Source of the DNA: Ascidia mentula
Taxonomy: Eukaryota > Chordata > Ascidiacea > Phlebobranchia > Ascidiidae
Direction: 5' to 3'
Assembly (NCBI GenBank): GCA_947561715.1
Contig: OX387199.1
Coordinates: forward strand, 1,617,001-1,681,000
Length of the DNA: 64,000 nt
Of the stretch, positions 44,001 to 56,000 are shown one piece after another. The notes below the pieces were generated by a model. The model made no database searches and was not told the origin of the DNA. It was given only the letters and a program-made list of their open reading frames with translations. Every line of letters begins with the position of its first letter. Position 1 is the first letter of the stretch. The translations under genes and the position numbers were made by a program.

Positions 44001-47000
44001 AAGTTGTGATATGGAATTTGCAATCGTACAGATTCCACCACTTGTCATCTCACAATACCCCAGAGACAGATCCTCAATCCACTGAATACATGAAGCAATA
44101 GCAGATGCACTTTCATCATCAACTGTGTTCCAACCAAGATTCAACGACGTCATCTGAAACAAATGAAAAATTACTGGAATCAGTTTTTATGTCAACAATA
44201 CATCATTGTATCAATTATGTCGTCACAGAGGCAGAACAATCACTTGGTGAATTTAATCGTTGAGCTCCGGTAGCTTAGTCAGTTAGAGTAGGTTTTCCCA
44301 AACTTTTTTGGCCGCGGAACCCTAATCTTACGTCAGATCATTTTTCCCACGTAATTAGTGGAAAATAATTGTCCCCTATACGTATTGTAAAGCTTACGAA
44401 ACCACTCAAGTTATAAATTACTGCAGTAAATGCTGCTTAGGCACTGTATGAAACGTACCAGTTGTGTTTTAAAAATATCTTTACGGACCCCCGTGCAGTC
44501 ATTGCGGACCCCAATTTCGGAACCCCTGAGTTAGAGAAAGAACCCGAAATGTTTGTGGAGATGTGTGGTTGAACGTTGATGCGCATTTTCGGCTTGCTTA
44601 CTCCTTTCGTCTTTCTTCTTTCCACATCCCCTTGGGTTTTTTTCGAGCTTTCTTATATTTACGGTGTTGTTTACATTCACGCACTTTGTCCTAACGAAGA
44701 TTGATTGCACGACGACAGAAACGCCGATCAAACAAATTTTTACGCACGAGCTTCAAAAATTGATTAAATAATGCTTGAATATGATTGGGACCAAAAATTA
44801 TTTAACTGAATACGAAGTTGTGTTTTTTTTACGAGGTTCCCAGCTGATAGATTTTGCTTGGAAGTTTGGGCCTCTTGTATCCCCTCCCTACGACTATGCG
44901 TGTTGGTATCACGAGATGCAATATGGAAGGTGTCACTAGAGATGCATTGTTTGAAGTTTGGGTAAAAGTAAAACATTCATGTAAACTGGGGTTGTGCAAC
45001 CTGTGGCTCGCGGATTGAAATTCTGCTGCCCGCTATAATTCAAAAAAATATTTTAAACTAGTCCTACTACGTAGAAATGTTCCAGGACACGTCATCAAGC
45101 AATCAGTCATGCATGAAGGTTAATATTAGGGCCAAGCGTTGAGCACAGACGCGTGTAATACTCATTTCGCAAGGATATTCAAATTTTCTTCCAAGTCTCA
45201 TTTCACGTTAGAATCATTCTATTATTTTGTGCTATTTAAAAATACAACATTGACGATGAGGAGACCTTTGAATTACCCCCAACTGCTGAACGTAACAAAA
45301 CTATAGAGAAAATTTTTGAACATGTACAAAAGCAGATGGACACGCAGGAGTGACGTCACCAGGAGCAAATGAATGTAATGCTGAAGCTTATTAGAAGATG
45401 AATGTTAGGACGGAAACGTTTTATTGTTCGTGAGTGGTTCAAGTTCAGGAGTGGAAGCCAGGAGAAACCATAAGCACTGCGGACAAGATTCGTTTGTTCC
45501 GTGATTAACAAGACAATGTTAAAGGCTCTGTTTAAGGTTAAGAATGAAGAACTGAAGTTCGTTTTTGTGGAAACTGAAACAGTTTTTGGTCCTGAAAGGG
45601 ACTCCTCCGTCAATAAGTTTAAAGGGGGCAAGACTTAATTTTCCGGGATACCTCAAAGGAATCGTTAAAGTGCCACAGGTGCGGGAAATCTGGACATTTT
45701 GCATTGGCCTGTCGTATTAAAAACTCGGTCTAACTTCTGCAAACGCAAAGGTCATCTGCAAGCTGTGTGTCGTTAGAAGACCCAGATTTCAAGTGTGAGG
45801 TTGGTGACCTCTGCTAACTGCAAAACGGTTCCAAAACTTGTATTTCTACTTGTTGACTTCTTCAAATCGTTCAAGGTGGAACTCGATACCCCTGCAGGTG
45901 GTAACATTTTGTTACCTAACGTTTTGAAAAGCACTGGACGATCGAAGCTTGAGGCCACTAGCGTTTCTCACCGATCTGCCTCCGGTCTTCCCCTGAATAT
46001 TATTATTTCATGCCGGTTGAAGGTTTACCTTCCAAATAAAGATATCACGAGCGTGCTTACGTTTTGCGTAACACGACTTGACAATTGAGAGTATTCTGGG
46101 AAGAGACTGATTTAAGGAACTGAAGATTTTTCTGGACAACATTTTGTATGGAACAGGAAAGCTGTCCACAAAGTTGTTGTCTGGCATTGAATCGCATGAA
46201 GATTTCCAACAAGAATGCAAGAGAATTTGCATGGATTTTCCTAATTTGTTTAAAGAAGTAATATTTCATGCAAAAGCATGATTGGCAGGATCGCCCCACT
46301 GCGCAGGTCCTTGCTTGGCGATCACAGCTATCGTACGGGGTATATTGCATGAAATATTACTGCGTTATCTGATACGGTGGTAGAGATCCCCTACGTATAT
46401 GTGAAGGTTGCCTGGCAACAGCAAACAGTGTACCTTGGCCACAATATACCCCGTGAAACCACTGAGCTCCTGTAGCTCAGTTGGTAGAGCGTTGGGCCTG
46501 GTTAGCCCAGGGTCGTGAGTTCAAACCTCAACGGGAGCTTGATTTTTCAAATCTTGCTCCGACTTGTCAGGAAAAAGTGGCTGATCCAGCTAGGCTGCAA
46601 TGCCTGGGCTGCCAAGCCTGCAAACCTAATGATTGTTTAAAGAAGGGTTGGAAACGTTACAAGGCGTCGAGTTAAAGGTGCAGTTCAAGCACAACCCAAC
46701 TCCAGTGTATCACAAACCAAGGCAGGTTCCGTTTGCTCTGCTTGACGATTTGAACCAATGTTACGAAGCAGGAATTCGAATCAGAAAATGGACATCAGCA
46801 GGGGAACACCGGTAGTTCCAGTAAGGAAGTCTTCATGACCAGGTCGGACATCTGGTAAAGTGAGTGGCGATTACTCGGTGACGGTTAATCCCCAACTAGA
46901 CACACACCGCCAGCCGCTGCCGTTACCAAGCTATTTGATGCAGCAATTGGGTGGAGGTTACGGTTTTACCAAGAAAGACCTGTCAGACGCTGCCAGTTGA

Positions 47001-50000
47001 AAAAATGCAAATTCGCACCTTGGGCATCTTCTCACCATAGAGGGTAGAAAAGCAAGGTCGACGTATCATAAAAATGCTCCCACCTGAAACTGTGTCAACC
47101 CTCCGATCATTTTTGGGTGCTCTTCAGTTTTACAGCATGTTTCTACCCCCGGAATTTTCAGCAGTCGCAGAACCGTTGTACCGGCCAACGAACAAAGGCA
47201 GTTACTTGGAGGTGGCAGAAGAAAGAACAAGAAGTTTTCAAGCAATTCAAACATCTTCTTTCATCAGACAATGTTCTCACACATTTCGATCCAAGCCATC
47301 CGATTGGAATAGCATGTGGTGCACCCAGTATAGAAATTGGTGCAGTTTTATTTCATCGTTTCGCGGATGGAAGCGAAAGGCACAAATATTTCAAAAACAA
47401 AGGCTGAATGTCAGAGGAGATACAGCCATATCCAGAAGGAAGCTTAACCAATTGTGTTCGCCATTCGCAAGTTTTTTCAGTTTTTTTCAATCGAAAATTT
47501 ATTTTGATGACTATCCACAAACCGTTGTCGTCGATTTTTGGACCGACGAAGGCTGTTTCAACGTTCGCAGCAAGTCGTTTGGCAAGATGGACGCAGCTAC
47601 TCATCAAGTTCTCTTATGATATGGAGTACATAAAAACTTTCGACATTCACAATGCCGACGCTCGTAGTCGTCTTCCAGCTGGAAAGTATCGCACATTTGA
47701 TGAGGAGGAAACCGCCGTTTATACGGACACGGTATGTGCGATTACTACGTTGAGTAATCAAGTGAAGCCCGCAGACGTGACAGCTATATTTGTCCGAGGT
47801 CATGAGGTAAACTCAAGAAGGTTGGCAAAATTAACATTTCGACAAGGGAAGTTCGCTCAGTCGTTACAGTCAGATTACAGATTCCCTTAGCGTCAGTCAT
47901 GGTTGGTTACTGTACGGCTGCAGAGTTGTGATACCTGCAAAACTCCAACCCGAAGTTTTCAAGTTGTTGCATTATGGTCACTTGGGAATGCAAAAGATGA
48001 AGCGATTGGTAAGAACAGCTGATACAGGGTCAAATATTGACAAAGACATCATGGATACGTGTCGCAAATGCCACAACTGTGCATCAAAATGCTTCACCGA
48101 AAGCTTCATTTTATCCTTGGGTTTTACCTGAAAAACCTTGGTGTCGACCACATGAGGGCCATGCCAATGACTTTATGGGTCACAATGGACGCGGAATGGG
48201 AATGGTTATTCGACTAGACAACTTCTCAACAATCAGCAAATGCGTACGAAGATTGACGCGCTTATACCTTCAACACTCATATTACTCAGGATAAATTGTC
48301 GAGAGAAACTTCAGACGCGAACTCGACAAAACATCGCAGTGCACGGACTGCGTACAAAGTAGGGATGCCATGCTACGCATTGCACTACGGCTCAAAACAT
48401 GAACGTGCACCACGTTGGGTTCCAGCTGTAACCCGATCTGTTGCAGTGAAAGTGCTGCCAAGCGGGCAAGTGTGCCGCCGCCACATTGAGCAACTGCGCC
48501 ATGTGCTGTTGCTTGTGCGAATTTGAGCTTAATATGGACAGTTTTAATGAAGCATTTAAATTAAACAATCATTTTCGTAAACAGGTTCAAACTGTATGCA
48601 TCAAGTGCAATCACTTGACTGTATTAAATTTTTCCTAAAAATGTTGACTAAATATAGTTGAAAAATTAAGTCCACTTTAAATTTGGTATGGCGAACGAAT
48701 CCAGAACATCCAAGTGTGTCATGGTCCTAAAAACTTTGGAAACCACTGGTCTAACATACAACTTACTGGTTTCTCAAGTTGTGATATGGAATTTGCAATC
48801 TTACAGATCCCACCACTTGTCATCTTACAACCCCACAGAGACAGATTCTCAATCCACTGAATACATGAAGCAATAGCAGATGCACTTTCATCATCAACTG
48901 TGTTCCCATCAAGTTTTAACGACTTCATCTGAAATTATTTCATATACAAATTAGTTACAAGTGGACAACTATTGATTTTTCCCGTGAATATTTTATCATA
49001 ACTTCAAATATATCCAGGTTTCACATGAATACTGTTGTTAGTTTAAATTACTAAAAGTTGTCTTAATTTCCTGCCCCCCAACTATCCTTCATGTAAAACC
49101 AATTCCTTGATTCAACTACAAACTGGGGGATATGCCAAAACGAACACGAACCCGAAGATTCTGCAAATGGCAGCTTAATTTTAATATTTGTGTGAAGCTG
49201 AATAATAAGTGATATTCCGGGGCAAATATTTATTAGTGCGTATAATGATAGTTTTGTAATATAGCGTATTATAAAATTATATAATGCTATAACTTAATAC
49301 CAATCATTTAACACCATTTTATAATTATGGTGGCCGCAAAAAATTATAATGTGGCTGATTTGTGGAAGTTTATCAAACTCCCTAAATAAAAAAGCCAAAG
49401 CTAAAGGTGCTGCTCATCATAATGCTGGTAAAGGTTTTGAACTCATACAGCATTATGATGAACAGCATTCTAGCTTTGGCTTTTTTATTTAGAATACTTA
49501 ACTACAGATACTTTGCACCCAATTATCAAACTGTGTTTGCAGAATTCTGATGTCTGTAATTAGTCGTAGCCTGAGCAACATACTTGCAAGCATGATACAG
49601 GCCAAGCTAATGGTGACGTCACACTTTACACACGAATATATTCATTTTGTGCAAATAATGTGTCGCATTATTTAACGTAAAAATACTTTTATTTTGATGG
49701 CAAAGTTCGCAAGCAAATGAATAATAAACATGATACATAAAATAGCACCAATAAAACCATAAGGGTTATCATGTCAAGTGTCCATGTATTGCCACGAAAC
49801 TTGAATCTTTGTCAATTTGGGACATCCCTACCACATGCAACTACAATGTGACAGGAAAAATCTCATGTGTGACTTCAAGATATTTATCGGTCACCACATT
49901 TCCAATATATAACAATTTGCTAAGGTTAAGGCATATTGCCAAATGCTCAGTTTTGACCAATTCGGCAAATATACCTTTTGGTTTATTGCTTCAATCACTT

Positions 50001-53000
50001 CTCGTATCCCATCCCCACTAACTTCTTTCATAGTAAGTTCAAGTGTGGGTGGAAATAAATGTAAAACACACGACAAAGCAAAAGCTTCTTCATCACCTTC
50101 CACTGTAAGCTGGTTTGGGATGGAATTAATCTGGTAATAAAATGTCAGTTTACACAAAGTTGTTTAACCACTAAATATGGATATTTACAAAAAAATTGTT
50201 TTTTTGTCAACACAAATACTGGATAAAGTGTCATATGTTAATTTGATTTATACATATGTAAACAAAGTAACCTAAGAAAAATCCTGACTTACAGACAAGT
50301 TTATTTTACAATGCTTACAAACCTCAAATACTGAATCAACAAATTTGGTTGTTATGTCCTCTTTCTTTACCGAAGTCTGAAAAAACAAATTAATCGTCGT
50401 CATTCAGTACATATTGACAAATAACAGCAGGGCTGACATAGAATGTTATGTAAAACAGAAAAACTATCAAGCTATTGAAAAATGTTTTATGCAGTTCTTT
50501 GTAAATGCATCTACAATAGTACCATTCCCTCATTTACTAGAAGTGTTTTTAATTTTTTCTTGGCAAAATGATAAGCCTGGTAACCTTTGAAATGCAAGAA
50601 ATAAGATCACATTTTTCAATCCTATGGATGCCCTTCTCTGATATTTGAAACTTGGATGTGTAAAGCTTGTTAACATTTTTGTGGAAAGCTTCATCCATGA
50701 TAAATGGTAATTGAGATTTTGAAACCAGAGTTCCACTGATATCCAAAGATTCCATCTATAATGATTAAAATATGTGGTTTTACACAAGCAACATTTAAAA
50801 GCCAAACAATACTCTTGCTATTTTTAAAAAGGGCGATAAAAAAACTTTTTGGAATGCTTTTCAAAATTTAATTCCAGCAACCACTCATTCTCATGCACAA
50901 AATAATAATCACCCAAATTAATCAGTTTAGTAAACAACCATAACTTGAAAATTCATATAATTTAGTACAGAGGTTGGAAATTCACAACTTTGCAGCTACA
51001 TGTGGCTCCTTTAGATTTATTTCTAGTTTCATATGGCAACCTCATTCAAAACATTTTTTTTAGTTTGTGGAGTATTTGTACATCCAAAAGTATGTTAACC
51101 ACTTTAAACGTAGGTTTTGAATAACTAAAATTTAGTTTAGTACATAATCATGCTAAGTTTAGTACATAATCATGCTAACTTCAAACAGGCTTTAAACATT
51201 TCTAAGTTGTTGAATTAATTAAATTATGGGATGTATGTAAAACATATCAGTATGGATGTTTAAATATTGGAGAACCACTGGTCTAACATACAACTTACTG
51301 GTTTCTTAAGTTGTGATATGGAATTTGCAATCTTACAGATTCCACCACTTGTCATCTTACAACGCCACAGAGACAGATTCTCAATCCACTGAATACATGA
51401 AGCAATAGCAGATGCACTTTCATCATCAACTGTGTTCCCATCAAGATTAAAGAATGTAATCTAAAATACAAATATGTTGATGTTCTAGTTCATGACAAAA
51501 GAATTTCTCAGTGACAACATCCCCGGCCAGCAATGGTGGAAGTAACACTAAATGCAATCAATCCTGACATGAAATAATTGGTAAATCAAACTGTGAATAT
51601 ATATACAACTAATAATATTTTACACAACAGAGTGAAAGTTAAAAATATAATATAACAGGAAAAGTTTCCTAATAAAATTAACTTGATTGTTACCTAGTTT
51701 GGTAACCAACATATCGACGATTGACCAAAAGGTACCACAAAGTGGAAATCTGTGTGCCTGCTAGTCTACCAGCTAGCACAGTGCCACATCAACAGCTGCA
51801 CTGATGAGACCTACAGGTCGAAACAGTGCGTGTATACACCCTGTCTGCAGCTCTCATTGATTATTATGGCTCTTTTGCGCATAAAAAATTAACTTGGTTT
51901 TTGATGCTGCCAGGCATATTATCAATACCAAATGCTCTTTTGGCAATAAAATTTGCAAATATTGACGATTTTGTTGTTGTACAACGACCTTTATCATGAT
52001 GTACTATCAATTTTAAGCCCTGACAAAAGTTGTTGCCAATAATAAGAATGTCATTATTCAAATGTTTTACTGCCAAAAAAACAATATATGCCGACAATTC
52101 TAATCTAATTCAAAATGCCAAAAATGTAGTTGTCCAAGTCTGACATTGAACTCCCATTTACTGAGCTGACAGAAAATAAGGTTTAAAATTAATGAAATTT
52201 ACTTGACAAATTAAGCAGGCAATACCCAATTAAAAAAGTAAATAATAATTTGAACCGACTTGCTACTTTCTCTTTAATTTGTGCATTCGTTAAAAATTCA
52301 GCAAATATACCTTCTGTTTTATTGCTTCAGCCACTTCTTGTATTAAATCCCCATTAACATTTCTCAAAGTAAGTTCCAGAGTTGGAGGAAATAAATGTAA
52401 AACACATGACAAACCAAAAGCTTCTTCATCACCTCTCACTGTAAGCTTGTTTGGAATGGAATCAATCTGGTAAAAAAATCTCAGTTTACACAAAGTTGTT
52501 CAACCACTAAATATGGATATTTACAAAAAAAATGTTTTTGTCAAGCATTTGTCAACACAAATGACTGGATAAAGTTTCATATGTTAATTTGAATTAAACA
52601 TATGCAAACAAAGTAACCTAAGTAAAATCCTCACTTACAGACAAGTTTATTATAACAATGCTTACAAACCTCAAATATTGAATCAACAAATTTGGTTGTT
52701 ATTTCCTCTTTCTTTACTGAAGTCTGAAAAAAACAAATCAATCGTTGTCAAACACTACGTATTAACAAACAACAGCAGGGCTGATGTAGAATATCAAGTA
52801 AAGCAAAAAAAAATTAAAAAGGTTTTAAAAATGTTTTATGTAGTTCTTTGCAAATGCAACTACAATAGTAATATTCACTCATTCACTAAATGTGTTTTTA
52901 ATTTTTTTCTTGGCAAAATGTTAAATGCTGGTAACCTTTGAAATGCAAGAAATAAGATCACATTTTCCAATCTTATGGATGCCCTCCTCTGATATTTGAA

Positions 53001-56000
53001 ACTTGGACATGTAAAGCTTGTTAACATTTTTGTGGACAGCTTCATCCATGATCAATGGTAATTGAGATTTGGAAAACAGAGTTCCACTGATATCCAAAGA
53101 TTCCATCTGTAATGATTGGAATATGTGGTTTCACACAAGCAACATTTGAAAGCCCAAAACATCTTTTGCTATCTTTAAAAAAGGACGATAAACAAACTTT
53201 TAGAAACACTTTTCAAAATTAATTCCAGCAACCCATTGTTCCCATGCAAACAATAACAACTGAATTTAATCAGTTAATATGTCAAAATTAGGATAAAAAT
53301 ATATATAGTTTAGTTCAGAAGTTGGCAATCCACAGTTTTGCAGCCGCTTCCTGCTTTTTAGTTTGTGGAGTATCTCTGTAGGGATGGGCAATATAGAATA
53401 ATACACTATTCTAGAACAATCTGGAATAGTTAAATCGAATCCAGAATACCAAACCCTATTCTGTTTTTGTTTTAGCTTGTGCACTGAAGCACAAAAAAAC
53501 ATTTTTTTTACATGACTCCAACAACAAAACACAATCAAAGAATAAATTTATTGCACTGTAATATATTTAGGCTCTCTATGTGCTTGCCTGTCAAGCGACA
53601 ACGTAATTTTGTGGCTGTCAAACCTGCACGTCACAACCGTAGCACCTTATTTACTCGATTGTAAGCAGCGGCTTATAAAGTTGTTTAAGCAACCGTTTGT
53701 GATGCTTACAATCAAGGGCGACTTGTATTACTCAATGTCAAGCAAATAATTTGTCTGCGGCTCTGAGTTTCAATGGAATTAACCTTTAACTCGCTCTGGC
53801 TTACCAGTACGTTTTTATCAAATATATTTATCAGTGTACCTGACAAAGAAGGCTTATATTAATTTTTCAAATACGGAAAGTTACCGTACATAGAAGAGAA
53901 ATAACGAAACCTATCATTCGGTTTGAACACAATTTGGATTCGGATAGTTTAAGATTCGAATCCTATGGATTTGCTATTCAGAATTACCCATCCCTACCTG
54001 AATATTTTAGTGTGGTTCCCTATCTCTGTATACCAAAAAAATATGCCCAACCAATTTAAACTTAGATTTTTGAGATCCGAAATCAAGTTTAGCACAAATC
54101 AATGCTGACTGGATTTAAAAGTCCTAAAGTTGATGACTTCATTGCAGTCATGCGAACAGATGTTGAAACATACATATAGAATCACTGGTCTAACAAACAA
54201 CTTACTGGTTTCTCAAGTTGTGATATGGAATTTGCAATCTTACAGATTCCAACACTTGTCATCTCACAATATCGCAGAGACAGATTCTCAATCCACTGAA
54301 TACATGAAGCAATCGCCGATGCACTTTCAACATCAACCGTGTTCTTATCAAGTCTCAAATACGTCATCTGAAATAAAAATATGTTTACAAGCCGAATCTC
54401 ATCCATAGCAAAAAAAAAAATTAAACATCCCGACTGGCAAAGATTTAAAAACTGTTATAAAAAGTCACCCAACAGAGTGAAAGCTAAAAGTTTAATGTAA
54501 CTAGCAACGTTGCATAATGAAACTAAATTGGTTGCCGATGCTGCCATATATGTTATTGATACCAAATGATCTTTTGGAAAAATATTGGTACCTTTATCAG
54601 CAAGTACTACTTTAGGGCTTGTTGATAGTTGTCTAACAACCACAATAAGAATAGTTTAATAAATATTACCAGTACTGGCATAAGAGCCTACAGTATAGAG
54701 TTTACAATAAAAGTTACATCACAAAGCAGTACTGTGTGTGTAAATTACACTTGGGACACATTGTTGCCCACAACTTTAGAGTAACTTGCATTCCATGTTT
54801 GTAAAACATTGCTGTTTGCTACAGTTTTCTGAAGTCACCGACGATCACCAATTTTGTGTATGCATACAACTTACTGGTTTCTGAAGTTGTGATATGGATT
54901 TTGCAATCATACAGATTCCACCACTTGTCATCTTACAACCTCCCAGAGACAGATCCTCAATCCACTGAATACATGAAGCAATAGCAGATGCACTTTCATC
55001 ATCAACTGTGTTTCCGTCAAGTTTCAATGATGCCATCTGAAAAGGGAAATTAAAAAATATTATTGCCTTGTAAGATGACACTATGTAGCTTCACAAGTAT
55101 TTGGTTTTTGAACATTTTATTCACATCATGGGACTGTACCATGTGCCATGGCCAAATTTTGATAATTATACCTGGTAATGTCTTAGACACATTTTTGCAA
55201 ATTTACTGAAAAAAATGAATATTACTCGTGTGGGGAAATATATTTTTATCCAGAACAGTTGTTGCTACTTTCATATGACCATATAAATTAGCTAACAAGA
55301 ACAGCTAAAATTTTGGTCACAAAACTCAAAAAAAACTTACTGGTTTGTGAAGTTGTGATATGGAATATGCAATCTTAAAGAAATTATCACTTGACATCCT
55401 ACAATTCGCCAGAGACAGCTTCCCAATCCACTGAATACATGAAGCAATAGCAGATGCACTTTCATCATTAACTGTGCGAAGTTGCAGCTCAGTCAACTGA
55501 AACGAATATTCACATATTTCTTAGTGGTAAACATGGTGCTGTAAAGCAAATTTATGTCTCATTGACAATTCCAAAAAAATTGTTTTTAGTTCTTACAATA
55601 ACAAAAAACTCTTAATATGATATATTGTCATACCTGTATACGTTGACATAACTGATTCAACAAAACTTTCAAACTTCCATGATAAAAATGACAAGTCTCT
55701 AAAATGTTTATGTTGTACGATTTTGGGGATTTGTTTAAAACACCAACAATGCTATGAACATCAGTTAGAAGTAATTTTCCTTTCAGACTAAATGTTACTG
55801 GCAACAAATTTAGACAGTCTTTATCGAATTCTTTGTTGTCAGCTTCATGTAACCATGAGAAAATTCGCACTAGCATTTCTTCCTCAACTTCTTTTTGTAG
55901 TTCTTCGCGACAGAACCCCTTAAGTAGATTTTTTTTCTCAGCAACTTCTTTGTACTTTATGTTGCTGAAACAAACTTTTGCAGCTTCATTAGCTTTATCA

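Larger units (their letters stand above)
44992..48530 (+). mobile_element. Ty3/Gypsy LTR retrotransposon fossil
   Basis: Plus-strand remnant with a probable 5' LTR (about 44992-45249), a leader starting with a primer-site-like stretch, a gag zinc-knuckle region (~45.67 kb), RT (~46.7-47.2 kb), RNase H (~47.2-47.65 kb) and integrase with its zinc-binding head and C-terminal end (~47.9-48.5 kb). No matching 3' LTR was found. It is clearly broken, with several breaks, and carries a 374-bp SINE insertion, so it is not young. A Ciona Gypsy family has been described; membership was not tested. Confidence 0.75.
48767..53106. repeat. Tandem B-C-D-A LRR module duplication in gene B
   Basis: Exons B, C and D at 53106-52311 and 50755-49975 repeat with a period of about 2,340-2,350 bp, and A follows each time at 51299 and 48767. 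Parts of the introns also match (51.0 versus 53.3 and 54.0 kb; 51.47 versus 54.37 kb), so whole genomic blocks were duplicated, not single exons. Confidence 0.8.

Noticed and set aside
9886-44600. CRISPR-like regular spacing of repeats
   Set aside because: Repeats are hundreds of bases long with exon content and irregular spacing in an intron-rich animal locus; nothing CRISPR-like is present.
46465-46539. A genuine tRNA gene with anticodon GGT
   Set aside because: It has a mismatched T-arm pair, lies inside an element with 13-bp target duplications, and its flanking tail recurs at 19.04 kb. A SINE head is the better reading.
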